Positions 49,479 through 58,356 of a stretch of DNA of 64,000 bases are shown here, piece after piece. This stretch comes from Orientia tsutsugamushi str. Boryong. Its GTDB lineage: Bacteria; Pseudomonadota; Alphaproteobacteria; Rickettsiales; Rickettsiaceae. The stretch covers positions 434,001-498,000 of the forward strand of contig NC_009488.1 in NCBI RefSeq assembly GCF_000063545.1, given 5' to 3'. Position numbers and translations under genes: made by a program. The notes below the pieces were generated by a model. The model was given only the letters and a program-made list of their open reading frames with translations, ran no database searches and had not been told where the DNA came from. Position 1 is the first letter of the stretch. Each line of letters opens with the position of its first letter.

Positions 49479-49526
49479 TTATTATTGTTTTAGAGATATT
49501 ATTTAATATCTCTAAAACAATAATAA
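49479..49526. repeat. Perfect inverted repeat, 23-bp arms, 2-nt spacer
   Basis: TTATTATTGTTTTAGAGATA plus TTA on the left, exact complement on the right. As RNA it would form a long stem capped by a very tight loop; as DNA it could extrude as a cruciform. It does not resemble the MITE ends. Confidence 0.85.
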
Positions 49527-49622
49527 AAGCAATCCTATCCATAGCTAAAAAAGTTAATAAATCAAAAAATTATGAATAATAAAGTATTCTTATTTAATTG
49601 AAAAATAAAATTAGTTAAAATT

Positions 49623-49666
49623 AAAAGTTATTAATACAATAAATATTTATTGTATTAATAACTTTT
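49623..49666. repeat. Perfect 44-bp palindrome
   Basis: AAAAGTTATTAATACAATAA then ATATTTATTG and the mirror half: fully self-complementary without a central spacer. It lies 96 bp from the preceding hairpin. Such uninterrupted palindromes are usually unstable unless bound by protein or recently formed. Confidence 0.88.
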
Positions 49667-49840
49667 ACTAAGATAATTGCGTTATTTTTAACACATTAGA
49701 TTATATACAGCATAATATAGATGGTTACACTTTACGAAGTGTAACAGACAATATCAAAACAATCCTTAAATAAGTAAGCTCTTAAGTATGTCATTTTCAA
49801 CTTTAAGCAAGTAATGCTCAATAACAAAAAAATTAAAGCG

Positions 49841-49866
49841 AAAGGTAGAAAATAGGTAGAAAAAAA
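49841..49866 (+). promoter_or_regulatory. AAAGGTAGAAAATAGGTAG motif
   Basis: Same motif as at 35673-35699 (minus strand) and 54052-54077 (plus). In the first case it lies just upstream of an integrase. Here it precedes sequence also found at the integrase start (TTTTCAATCTAAAGGTT), so this is an orphan integrase leader. Confidence 0.45.
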
Positions 49867-50003
49867 CTAAGAAATTGTGAAGCAATTTTCAATCTAAAGG
49901 TTCAACTAATGATCTAGCAAAGTATGCAACCTAAGATTAATTAGGTGATTTTCAAGTTATACGTATCATGAACAAATTAATACAAAAAATTTGCTATATA
50001 ATA

Positions 50004-50143
50004 GACTTCTTTCGAAACTGGTTAAAGAGTTCAAAATTATAAATGCAAGAGATCAAATTAAATCTAAGACCGAATCTTTTACGTCTATTTCGATATTTGT
50101 CAGCGATAATTTTGAACTACCTTAACCAGTTTCGAAAGAAGTC
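50004..50143. repeat. 140-bp MITE (MITE E)
   Basis: Ends GACTTCTTTCG/CGAAAGAAGTC, flanked by TAATA on both sides. One base shorter than the others because of a lost base in the left inner arm (TTAAAGAGTT). Sits between the orphan leader and an integrase N-terminal remnant. Confidence 0.92.
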
Positions 50144-50210
50144 TAATATAGACCCGCTATTTAATTAAATATAATACTTTAATAATAAACATTAATATTA
50201 TGTGGTAATT

Positions 50211-50423
50211 ATGCCTTCAATATCATTAAAGTTAACAAATAGCTTACTAAGAAAAATAAAAATTCCGAATGAAGGAACATTAATCATCAATGATTTAGAC
50301 GAACTTTCACTTAAACTAAGAATATCATGGACAGTAAGAAAAACATGGTCTGTTGAAAAAAATTTAGAAAAGATGGGCTAAAAATAAAGATAGGGCTACA
50401 TCCATATTTATCTATAAGAAATT
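50211..50423 (+). pseudogene. Integrase N-terminal remnant fused to traL
   Basis: ATG 50211 opens SISLKLTNSLLRKIKIPNEG and continues in shifting frames (SVEKNLEK, then IKIGLHPYLSIRNL), the arm-type DNA-binding domain of a phage integrase. At about 50424 it passes directly into traL codons (KKVSENFLLKSF). The junction is a clean recombination scar. Confidence 0.65.
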
Positions 50424-50532
50424 TAAGAAGGTATCGGAGAATTTTTTGCTAAAAAGTTTTTTAGTAGCTAAAGGTTTATTGCCAGCTCCATTAGGATATC
50501 CAAGGCTTTTGGGCAAAAAAGTTGGCAAGTAA
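50424..50532 (+). pseudogene. TraL C-terminal fragment
   Basis: Thirty-five codons (KKVSENFLLKSFLVAKGLLP ... LLGKKVGK, stop TAA 50530-50532) identical in protein to the end of the traL at 45832-46167. The stop overlaps the traE start (TAATG), preserving the natural traL-traE coupling. Confidence 0.75.
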
Positions 50533-50583
50533 TGAATCATCTCTTTAAGCAAAATGCTATACAAGAGCTGGTTAAATATAATA

Positions 50584-50724
50584 GACCTCTTTCGAAACTG
50601 GTTAACGTAGTTCAAAATTATAAATGCCAGAGATCAAATTAAAACTAAGACCTAATCTTTTATGTCTATTTTGATATTTATTAGCAATAATTTTGAACTA
50701 CGTTAACCAGTTTCGAAAGAGGTC
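50584..50724. repeat. 141-bp MITE (MITE F)
   Basis: Canonical ends with inner arms AACGTAG/CTACGTT. It has several private changes (AAAACTAAGACCTAATC, TATGTCTATTTTGATATTTATTAGC), the most diverged interior of the seven. Left end of the composite transposon. Confidence 0.92.
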
Positions 50725-51134
50725 TATTGATTTGTTTCTCTGTGAAACAGTTTTAGGTTGCTCAAATGGTGTAACTTGTAATTCTTGAATCTCGTATCCA
50801 TATACATTTTGTACATTTGTAATATCTTTGATTTATCACATTCTGTTAGTGTAATATTCTTAAGTAATTTAACAAAAAAACTAGTTCGAACTGCTGGTCC
50901 AAAACTACAAGTAGTTAGTAATTCATTTGCTAAGGCTTTTGCCATATGGTTTAGCACTGCTATCTTATTTGCAAAATGACGGTTTGGATATTTATTTGAT
51001 AATTTCAGCAGTAATTGATTTATGAAGTATATGTTGAAGCTTTTGCTAGCCATTGAATGCAGTATAATTGCATCTTCTTGTGTTAGTGGATAATATAACT
51101 CTGCTAATTTTTTTCTTTTGAGCAAGCACTCATT
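50725..51134 (-). pseudogene. RAGE DnaA-N-like replication protein, middle fragment
   Basis: Encodes CLLKRKKLAELYYPLTQEDA, then LLKLSNKYPNRHFANKIAVL and LLTTCSFGPAVRTSFFVKLL, matching residues about 70-260 of the 19137 protein but lacking about 50 residues between ANELLT and TCSFGPAV. A frameshift follows near 50790. Both ends are cut by the MITE and the IS. Confidence 0.75.
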
Positions 51135-51135
51135 A

Positions 51136-51948
51136 GACTTCTAGAGGATGAAAAATTTCATCGATTAACAGGAGTAAGGAAGGGAACATTCTCAAAGATG
51201 GTGGATATTTTGAGACAAGCTGATGGTCTTAAGAAATCAAAAGGTAGGGGTAAAAATAAGCTCAATTTCGATGAACAGTTGCTGATGGACTTAGAATACC
51301 TTAGAGAATACCGTACTTATTTTCATATAGGTCAGAACTATGGAATTAGTGAAAGTTCAGCATATAAAGCTGTTAAATGGGTAGAAGATACACTAGTTAA
51401 ACACCCAAACTTTGCTGCTCTTCCAGGTCGTAAAGCTCTAATGAAGAGTGATATGAATTATGAAGTAGTCTTGATTGATGCTACTGAGACTCCTATAGAA
51501 AGACCTAAAAAAACAAAAATTCTATTATTCAGGAAAGAAGAAAAGGCATACACTAAAAACTCAAATAGTGGTAGACAAGAAAACGCACCAAGTAATATGT
51601 ACAGATTTTTCTAACGGTAAAAAACATGACTTTAGATTATTTAAGAAATCCAAAATTCTTATCCATCCTAAGGTTAAAGCGATTACTGATACAGGATATC
51701 AAGGTATACAAAAAATTCACAATAATTCTGCATTACCAAAGAAAAAAAATTCTTTAACTAAAAATGATAAAAAGAATAATCTTGGTTAGCAGGATAATGA
51801 GTTGTTAATGAAAACGTTATTGGTATGCAAACGGTTCAAAATTATTGCTGACAAATATCGAAATAGACGTAAAAGATTCGGTTTTAGATTTAATTTGATC
51901 TCTGGCATTTATAATTTTGAACTACCTTAACCAGTTTCGAAAGAGGTC
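51136..51948 (+). mobile_element. IS5-type insertion sequence, 5'-deleted, with split transposase
   Basis: Only the first bases of the left end remain (GACTTCT) before a deletion to codon 9 or so of the transposase. The transposase pieces 51198-51614 and 51568-51789 are separated by a seven-A run (CCT then A7), as in the 4270 copy. The second part has further changes: deletion after LPKKK, then LGstop, and a loss around the Glu region. The right terminal repeat is intact (51926-51948). Confidence 0.85.
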
Positions 51949-52589
51949 TAATAAATGCTTACTTTCAGTAACTATATTGCTAGCTGCAGCTAATATAATT
52001 GCGATAATGGCTGCAATTACCAAAGAAGAAAAGTGGTTGTTAATTCCAGCAATAGAGCCTGATCGTAAAATGACGGTTTCATCGAAAAATTACCATGAAA
52101 CCTATTTAAAGGAATGGGCAATTTATGTGACGAAACTCTTATTTACTACTTCTCCAAATGAGGTAGAAAGACAAATAGCAGACATGAAAGTGGCATCTAG
52201 TAATACTGAATCTTTAAATAAATTTTTTCATGATCACTTGCAATTTGTCAAAGGTTCAAATGTGTCTTCAGTATTTTTTCCAAAGAAGGTTGAGGTGATG
52301 AAAGATGGAGTATTAATTAGTGGAACGCTTCGCTACTGGTTTAGCGATAGTAAACATATAGCTATCGATAAGACTTACTTTCTGACTTACAAGCGAAGTC
52401 CTAATTACCTTTTGTTATTGAGTGGTGTTAATAAGAAAAAAATAAAACTGGCTTAAAATGCTAGTTTTTACTTCAAAGACTTAAAGTTCTGGAAGGAACG
52501 CTGAAACTCACTTCAAAGTAAAATTTTATTCAACATGGAATTCACTAGCACTAGGAAAATAATGCAAAATTTACTAATAAGCAATAACA

Positions 52590-52922
52590 ATGTTCATATA
52601 TCAAAAATCTCAACTAAATATGCTAAAACCTACATTTGGAATACAGTGGAATAATGTAGTTGTAGGACTGTTAATTATAATTACTGCTTGTGTTTTTTCT
52701 TTTGAGCCAGCATTAGCTGATACTCTTGAAGGACAGCTTAATAAAATAGACGGACTTTTTAGTGGAAAGCTAAAAACAATAGGTATATCAAGCGCAACTA
52801 TTTTATCATCGATTTGGGCTGTAGCAAGAGGTAATATAAAGCTTGCAGGAGTAATGGTAGCAATTGGTGTTATTTTAGGCTTTTTCCTAGATTGGATTGC
52901 TGGTGGTATGAAAATAAATTAG
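52590..52922 (+). CDS. TrbC/VirB2-like pilin precursor
   Basis: 110 residues; a start at Met11 (52620) would also serve. A leader with membrane segment (VVVGLLIIITACVFSFEPALA) ends with ALA-D at 41-44, a probable signal peptidase site. The mature part has two hydrophobic helices (TIGISSATILSSIWAVARG and LAGVMVAIGVILGFFLDWIA), the plan of conjugative pilins. It follows traE in the element and looks complete; no working pilus machinery accompanies it. Confidence 0.75.
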   Translation: MFIYQKSQLNMLKPTFGIQWNNVVVGLLIIITACVFSFEPALADTLEGQLNKIDGLFSGKLKTIGISSATILSSIWAVARGNIKLAGVMVAIGVILGFFLDWIAGGMKIN

Positions 52923-52928
52923 CATAAA

Positions 52929-53972
52929 TTAATTTATTGATAAGGTAGAAATATCAACACTCAAAAAGCGGAGGAATAGTGCAACAGGACAATTCAGACA
53001 ATGATAATACAAAAGAAGAAGAAGATCTTTGTTATTAACACTATCTTCATTTATAACCTTTAATGGACTAAACCATGATTTATCGATAGCTTGACCATAA
53101 CTTTTAATCAAAGATTCTCGCACTTTGTACCAAATTGACTTAGAATCCAGTTGTTTACTGAGATTCAAGAGATACTCTTCTTCGTTGATTTGTTTCTGTG
53201 AAACAGTTGTAGGTTGCTCAAATGGCGTAACTTGTAATTCTTGAATTTCATATCCATATATATCTTGTACAGCTTGTAATATCTTTGATTTATCACATTC
53301 TGTTAGTGTAATATTCTTAAGCAACTTAACAAAAAACCGAGTTCAAACTGCTGGCCCAAAACTATAAGAAGTCAAAATTTGATAAGCCATAGCTGCTTCA
53401 AAAGAACCAGCAATTTTATGCTTCAACTGGCTTTCCTTACTAAGATTTGTGCTTGTTTCAATATATGTCCCTGAAAAAAGTTTCAGGTTGACCTGAAATT
53501 TCTTTCATGTTGGAGCGAAATTTTTTTTCTGGTAAGGCTATATTTTCTTCTTTTCCTTTTTTACTATAGTGCTGAAAATTTTTCAGAATTTTTATGCAAG
53601 GGACATTACGTAACTTAACATTGTCTTTAATTATTGTTCTATTTTCAACTTCAATAAAACCTGCATCTCTTAATTCTACTAAGCATTGCCTAACTCTTCT
53701 TTGACCAACATTTAGCTTATCCTCATAAAGCTGATAACTTTCCTGTAATTCATCTATATCTTTGTTGTAATAGATATATAGTCTAAATACTATAAATGAT
53801 AAAGGCTGTTTAGATGTCTTGCTTAATGCTTTTCCATTATCTCCAGTTAACTTTCTCCACTCTGGTGGAATGATATTTTCAATAAAGTTATAAAATATTG
53901 TTGCATTATTGCTACTGTTTTTTTAATAATATTACAACTATTAGTTAAGAAATCGAATACTACAGGTCGCAT
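52929..53972 (-). pseudogene. RAGE replication protein, winged-helix plus DnaA-N-like, internally deleted
   Basis: From ATG 53972 (RPVVFDFLTN) a seven-A frameshift leads into the winged-helix part (PPEWRKLTGDNGKALSKTSK, RRVRQCLVELRDAGFIEVEN). It then joins directly, without the acidic linker, to the DnaA_N-like part (HKIAGSFEAAMAYQILTSYS, TGA near 53340, WYKVRESLIKSYGQAIDKSW). The end is truncated at SPLKVINEDSV. This copy shows that the two genes at 18530 and 19137 derive from one protein. Confidence 0.75.
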
Positions 53973-54051
53973 TTTTCATCTCCAAAAATACAGCTATAGT
54001 ATGTGTTTTAGAAAATAATTTTTTTACAAATTACCATCAAATTTTTATGCA

Positions 54052-54077
54052 AAAGGTAGAAAATAGGTAGAAAAAAA
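54052..54077 (+). promoter_or_regulatory. AAAGGTAGAAAATAGGTAG motif
   Basis: Third occurrence of the integrase-leader motif, here without any integrase nearby, between a replication pseudogene and IS630 remnants. It marks another lost element end. Confidence 0.4.
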
Positions 54078-54094
54078 TTTTTATGCTAAACCTA

Positions 54095-54835
54095 TATATA
54101 GTCATTTACAATGAAGTTTGCATTATCCATCATAACTACAGAATTATTAGGTAATTTCTGAATTAAATCCTATTCTATCCAACAGTTAAAAATAGCAGTA
54201 TTAACATTGCAGTCAAAAATTGATACGGTTAGTAGAGATTTGTCTACTAATGCTCCTATAACATTAGTTCTCTAACTGCTTTCATCTGTAAAGACAATGA
54301 CTTTTCCTTTATCTTTATATCTTTTTATCTTATCATTAATTTCTAATCTTGATTCTTTTTTTGCATTTAGATGTTTTAAAGCTTTTTTTGTATGTAATAT
54401 TTAATCTCTTTAATGCTTTTTGTACACCCAACTTACTTACCCATAGTCGTTCAGCTCTTTCATATTGGCATGCATCACTATATTAGACCTCTTTCGAAAC
54501 TGGTTAAGGTAGTTCAAAATTATAAATGCCAGAGATCAAATTAACTCTAAGACCGAATCTTTTACGTCTATTTCGATATTTATCAGCAATAATTTTGAAC
54601 TACCTTAACCAGTTTCGAAAGAGGTCTATTGTGTCGCATCTTCTTTTAGTTTATCAATAGAGATTTTTGTTGGATCTCTGTTTCTGTTTTTTTTACGCAA
54701 TATATTTTTACTCCATACAAATACTGTATTCTTTCTTATTCTAAAATGTTTTAATACTGATTCAAAACTGATATTTTTTCTCTGGACTTTATCGTTAGCA
54801 CTTCCTTCCGAAAATCTATAGAATATGTCATACTA
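54095..54835 (-). pseudogene. IS630 transposase broken by MITE G
   Basis: The N-terminal part (54835 down to about 54640) reads MTYSIDFRKEVLTIKSREKI, FESVLKHFRIRKNTVFVWSK, the IS630 helix-turn-helix region. After the MITE (54486-54626) the reading continues as YERAERLWVSKLGVQKALKR, then DKGKVIVFTDESS and VVMMDNANF, the first two catalytic Asp regions. Multiple frameshifts make it inactive. Confidence 0.75.
54486..54626. repeat. 141-bp MITE (MITE G)
   Basis: Canonical ends, flanks TATTA and TATTG. Inserted inside the IS630 transposase gene, which shows the MITE moved after that IS had arrived. Confidence 0.93.
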
Positions 54836-54879
54836 ATTACTTTTTCATTACATTTTAACATCTTATTATTATAATTGTT

Positions 54880-55048
54880 TTATGTTTAGCTATATTAGAG
54901 CATTTAGCACATTATTCTCCTGATTTAAATCCTATTGAAAAAAAATAGTTTCAAGCTAAATCAAGCAAAATGAAATATCACTGTGACTTAGATACCATTT
55001 TTGAAAAGTATATAACATCACTGTTTTATAGTGGCTTAGCTATATCTA
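54880..55048 (+). mobile_element. IS630 transposase tail, opposite orientation
   Basis: Encodes YSPDLNPIEKK (third catalytic region) and KMKYHCDLDTIFEKYITSLF with the terminus ACTGTTTTATAGTGGCTTAGC. It is inverted relative to the N-terminal part on its left. Its end overlaps the last codons of the symporter gene on the minus strand. Confidence 0.7.
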
Positions 55049-56429
55049 AGATCCATTTCTTATATCGAACTTTGGTTAATTTAACTAAGATAAAGCATAA
55101 AAAGTTAGCAATAGTACCAATTAAGCCACCAGACACGCCAAAAATTGATGATAAGCTATAATATTCCCATATAATGAACAGCGATAATCCTAATAAGCTG
55201 CTGCATATGAAAGCTTTAGTACTAATTTTTATATCAAATAGTCCTAAAATAATTGGTACTAATAAAGGAGCAGTCCAGAAACCACTCATGAATATTACAA
55301 GATCAATTACACTATAAAAATTTAGTGCTATGCATATAGAAATGCTACCACTAATTATAGTAATAACTTGTGTTAGCAAAAATGATACAGTTGCCTTATT
55401 AAGGCGAATTAATGGATTGATTATGTCATTAACCATACTAATTGATATAACGCTAAGATTAGTTTGAGCTGTAGCAATAGTGATAGATAATAATCCTACT
55501 AGTAAAATTCCTTGTATTGTTGGTGAAAAAAAGCTGTCAAGCATAATTAGCAAAGGCATAGGAGCTAACTGTGGTGATACAACACAAAATGTTATCAAGC
55601 CATTAACTGCAATGCAGATTATAAAAAATATATATAAGCAAGATTTGATAATAATTGCATGCTTAATTTCTGTTGTACTACCATTTGCTAATACTTTTTG
55701 AATCAGGCTTGGCTGAAACCCCATAATAGAAAAACATAAAGCTATTTTAATAGTACTCCATACTAATTCTGAATTGTATAAAGAATATTTTATCGGTAAG
55801 ATTTGATTTACTATATTGTCAATGCCTAGTCTGTAACTTCCTATAGCAGGAACTACAAAAATTGCTAATACCATAGCTACAAACCGTAACAGGTAAGTAG
55901 TGGTTACAGCTTTACTTCCTTCAACAGCAGTATAAATGATAATTATTAGATAGCTTAATATCAAACTTTCTGAGCATTTAATTCCAAATATAAACTCAAA
56001 AATCTTTCCGCTAACACTAATTTGCGCAGCGAGATATCCTATTGCGCATAAAACTGCTCCAATTCCAGTAATAATCCGTCCGTAGTTACCATAATGTTTA
56101 TATGTAATATCGCCAATGCTAATAAAGCCATGATGATGGCTGAATTGAGGTATAACTAGTAATGCTATTAAGATATCAGCTACTACTGCAAATATTAGAC
56201 CATATCCCCATGCACAACTATCACTAAAAGTTTTTTCAGCAATGCCAAATATAGTTCCTCCTCCAACTGAAATAGTTAAAATAGCAGCAACAAGTAGCAA
56301 TTTATTATTCATTGTTTTGCTAATCTTTGCAGCACCAAAATCTTCTAAAGAATGGAATTTGGCTCTGTAATAAATGCTTACTCCAATTGTTATCAATAAA
56401 TAAGTTATAACTATAGATTTAGTAATCAT
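55026..56429 (-). CDS. Sodium:solute symporter (SSS family)
   Basis: 467 residues with about 12 membrane helices. Family features include LTISVGGGTIFGIAE in helix 2, a conserved SSS position, and IMGFQPSLIQKVLANGSTTE later in the protein. These proteins import proline, pantothenate or similar solutes using the sodium gradient; the substrate is not readable. The last residues (DIAKPL) are encoded by the inverted terminal repeat of the IS630 remnant, so the natural C-terminus has been replaced. It follows the MFS gene by 15 bp on the same strand. Confidence 0.87.
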   Translation of the reverse strand: MITKSIVITYLLITIGVSIYYRAKFHSLEDFGAAKISKTMNNKLLLVAAILTISVGGGTIFGIAEKTFSDSCAWGYGLIFAVVADILIALLVIPQFSHHHGFISIGDITYKHYGNYGRIITGIGAVLCAIGYLAAQISVSGKIFEFIFGIKCSESLILSYLIIIIYTAVEGSKAVTTTYLLRFVAMVLAIFVVPAIGSYRLGIDNIVNQILPIKYSLYNSELVWSTIKIALCFSIMGFQPSLIQKVLANGSTTEIKHAIIIKSCLYIFFIICIAVNGLITFCVVSPQLAPMPLLIMLDSFFSPTIQGILLVGLLSITIATAQTNLSVISISMVNDIINPLIRLNKATVSFLLTQVITIISGSISICIALNFYSVIDLVIFMSGFWTAPLLVPIILGLFDIKISTKAFICSSLLGLSLFIIWEYYSLSSIFGVSGGLIGTIANFLCFILVKLTKVRYKKWILDIAKPL

Positions 56430-56444
56430 ATAACTATTTTATAA

Positions 56445-57707
56445 TCAAGTTTTTAAAATTTTTGCTAGCAATTTAGCTAGTATGACAGCTAATATAGCAT
56501 TAATTGTTACGATAACAAAGAACCATCGCCAACCTATAGCTTCAATTATGTACCCAGCTATGACTGGAAAAATTCTTGATATTCCCATCATAGAACTTAG
56601 AAAAGAATATTGAGTTGATCTATAATAACCTTTGCATAATGAACTAATTAAAGCAATATAACTAGACATTACCATGCCTCCAGTCAAGCTTTCAAATATA
56701 TTAACTATTACCAATATACTTAAATTTTTGCCAAAAACATCTAAAATAATGAAACAAGAATGAGATATAGCATGTAAAAATCCAAAATAAATTAGACCAT
56801 CTAATATTGTTATTTTATGCATAATACGACTAGCTATTAGTCCACCACAAATAGCGCTAATTGTTCCTAAAAATTTTCCAGCAAAGGCTATTTCCTTAGC
56901 CGTAAAACCTATCTCTAAAAAAAAAGAGCTTAGCATAGTCCAAATAAAGTTATCCGGTATTCTACAAACAATTAAAAACACTAATAATACTAGTACTGTT
57001 CTAAATGAACCTATGTGCTTAGTTAGCTCAGTAAAAAAAAAAGCTAATGACATAGAAGATTTATTTATTTCCAATTGTGTATTTTTGATTTGAAGATTGT
57101 TTGAATCTGTATTGTTGAATTCTTTAGCAAAGACTATTAGTATTATAGAAAATAATATAATTATTAAAGAAAAAATCTGATAGATGCTTTTCCAGCTTAT
57201 AACTGTTGAATAGTACATTGCTCCTGATCCAGAAATTATCATGGCAACTCTATAACCAAAAATATATACTCCAGAAAATAGTCCTTGTTTATTACTTTGC
57301 ACTATTGAAGATCGAATTGCGCCTAATATTACATTTTGCGTTGAACTTAAAACTGAGATTATAAACGCTACTATACTGATCATATATAGTTCAGTTGCCG
57401 GAGATAAATGACTCATAATAAATATGCTTATAGCAAGCAACAACTGAATAATAACTAACCAGCTTATTCTATGCCCTAAAAGAGATGAAAGGCAAATTAT
57501 CTTTTTTGAGTCTAGTAAAGGCGCCCAGAGAAAATTTATAGAGTAGGGTAAAAATATGATCGAAAATAGTCCAATATTTGATTTGCTGATACCTTCTGAC
57601 GCTAGCCAAAAGTTTAGTGTATTGCTATTAATTAGTAGAGTAAAGCCGCTAATAAATCCTAGTAACCAAATTTGCAATTGCGGATTTTTTTTTGTTATCA
57701 CTCCCAT
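56445..57707 (-). CDS. AmpG-like MFS transporter
   Basis: 420 residues with 12 predicted membrane segments. The start (LWLLGFISGFTLLI-type, here IWLLGFISGFTLLINSNTLN), SNIGLFSIIFLPYSINFLWA and PLLDS match the AmpG family, which imports muropeptides or related compounds in enterobacteria; Rickettsiales have many AmpG paralogues with unknown cargo. LTGGMVMSSYIALISSLCKG lies in the second half. It is first of a two-gene unit with the symporter. Confidence 0.85.
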   Translation of the reverse strand: MGVITKKNPQLQIWLLGFISGFTLLINSNTLNFWLASEGISKSNIGLFSIIFLPYSINFLWAPLLDSKKIICLSSLLGHRISWLVIIQLLLAISIFIMSHLSPATELYMISIVAFIISVLSSTQNVILGAIRSSIVQSNKQGLFSGVYIFGYRVAMIISGSGAMYYSTVISWKSIYQIFSLIIILFSIILIVFAKEFNNTDSNNLQIKNTQLEINKSSMSLAFFFTELTKHIGSFRTVLVLLVFLIVCRIPDNFIWTMLSSFFLEIGFTAKEIAFAGKFLGTISAICGGLIASRIMHKITILDGLIYFGFLHAISHSCFIILDVFGKNLSILVIVNIFESLTGGMVMSSYIALISSLCKGYYRSTQYSFLSSMMGISRIFPVIAGYIIEAIGWRWFFVIVTINAILAVILAKLLAKILKT

Positions 57708-57944
57708 TTTTTCCTCAAATAATAATGTCTAAAATATTTAGACAGCATACTTAAACACAGTGCTGCTATTAATATAATATATTATTCTAAGTTGTGCGAT
57801 ATGAGAAGTTATGTATCTGATTGTTTGACTATGAAAATAGATTAACTATGTTGTTCTGCCAACAAGAAGTCTAATGGTACATGCAATGGAGGAAGTAATC
57901 CTATATATGAAGCTATCAGGACAATACATTAATGGTTTAAGAAA

Positions 57945-58356
57945 AATTAACTAACTAGAAGAAATAAGCTAGAGTAAGAGTTATTGTGAGCTTTATACGC
58001 CTTATAAAATCTGCTATTTAGTTTATTCTCGTCTGAGTTGATATATGAATTTAACTGTAGCTGTGTTAATATTACTTGTCAATATGATAATAATATCTTG
58101 ATGGTAATTGCACAAATATATGTATGATATTTAGCTAATTGGAATGCTAATTTTTAATCAAGCAACTTGAATTTGCAGTTGATAAGCTTAGAGTAACCTT
58201 CAATTGATAACATCGCTTAAAAATATTTTTTATTTTTACAAAAGTATTTGCTATTCAATAAAAACCATACTACAGACTATAAGTTTAAGCTAATTTTAAA
58301 AATTAATAAGTTATTATTTAATTACTTCAATTTTAAATTAATGAAGGGTGATAAAT
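57945..58356. repeat. Integrase upstream sequence, inverted partner of 47547-47970
   Basis: Ends at the integrase start codon at 58357. High identity to the reverse complement of 47547-47970 with scattered point changes and small indels. Contains the leader GAAGGGTGATAAAT before ATG. Confidence 0.85.

Larger units (their letters stand above)
49173..50003. other. Non-coding region with two strong palindromes
   Basis: No open frame of note. It contains the 23-bp-stem hairpin at 49479-49526, the 44-bp perfect palindrome at 49623-49666 and the AAAGGTAG motif at 49841-49866 near the MITE E insertion. Confidence 0.6.
50584..51948. mobile_element. Composite transposon: MITE F, dnaA-like fragment, IS5-type copy
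   Basis: 1,365 bp bounded on the left by MITE F (50584-50724) and on the right by the outer end of an IS5-type copy (51948). It is flanked by TAATA on both sides. The inner flanks of the two terminal elements do not match each other (TATTG and CATTA), as expected when outer ends act together. The uninterrupted target sequence exists at 45774-45790. The cargo is about 410 bp of the RAGE dnaA-like gene. Confidence 0.85.
50532..52456 (+). pseudogene. Conjugation protein TraE interrupted by a composite transposon
   Basis: The first 17 codons (MNHLFKQNAIQELVKYN) end at 50583. The rest resumes at 51954 after the insertion and the duplicated TAATA: NKCLLSVTILLAAANIIAIM (membrane anchor), AIEPDRKMTVSSKNYHETYL and LISGTLRYWFSDSKHIAIDK, to a normal TraE end at 52456. 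Apart from the insertion no lesion is visible, so the gene was intact when hit. TraE (VirB8 class) is an inner-membrane scaffold of the conjugation channel. Confidence 0.85.

Noticed and set aside
23313-54626. Regularly recurring 141-bp palindromic units as CRISPR-like repeats
   Set aside because: They are far apart, have IS ends and target duplications, and contain transposase sequence; no spacer array exists.
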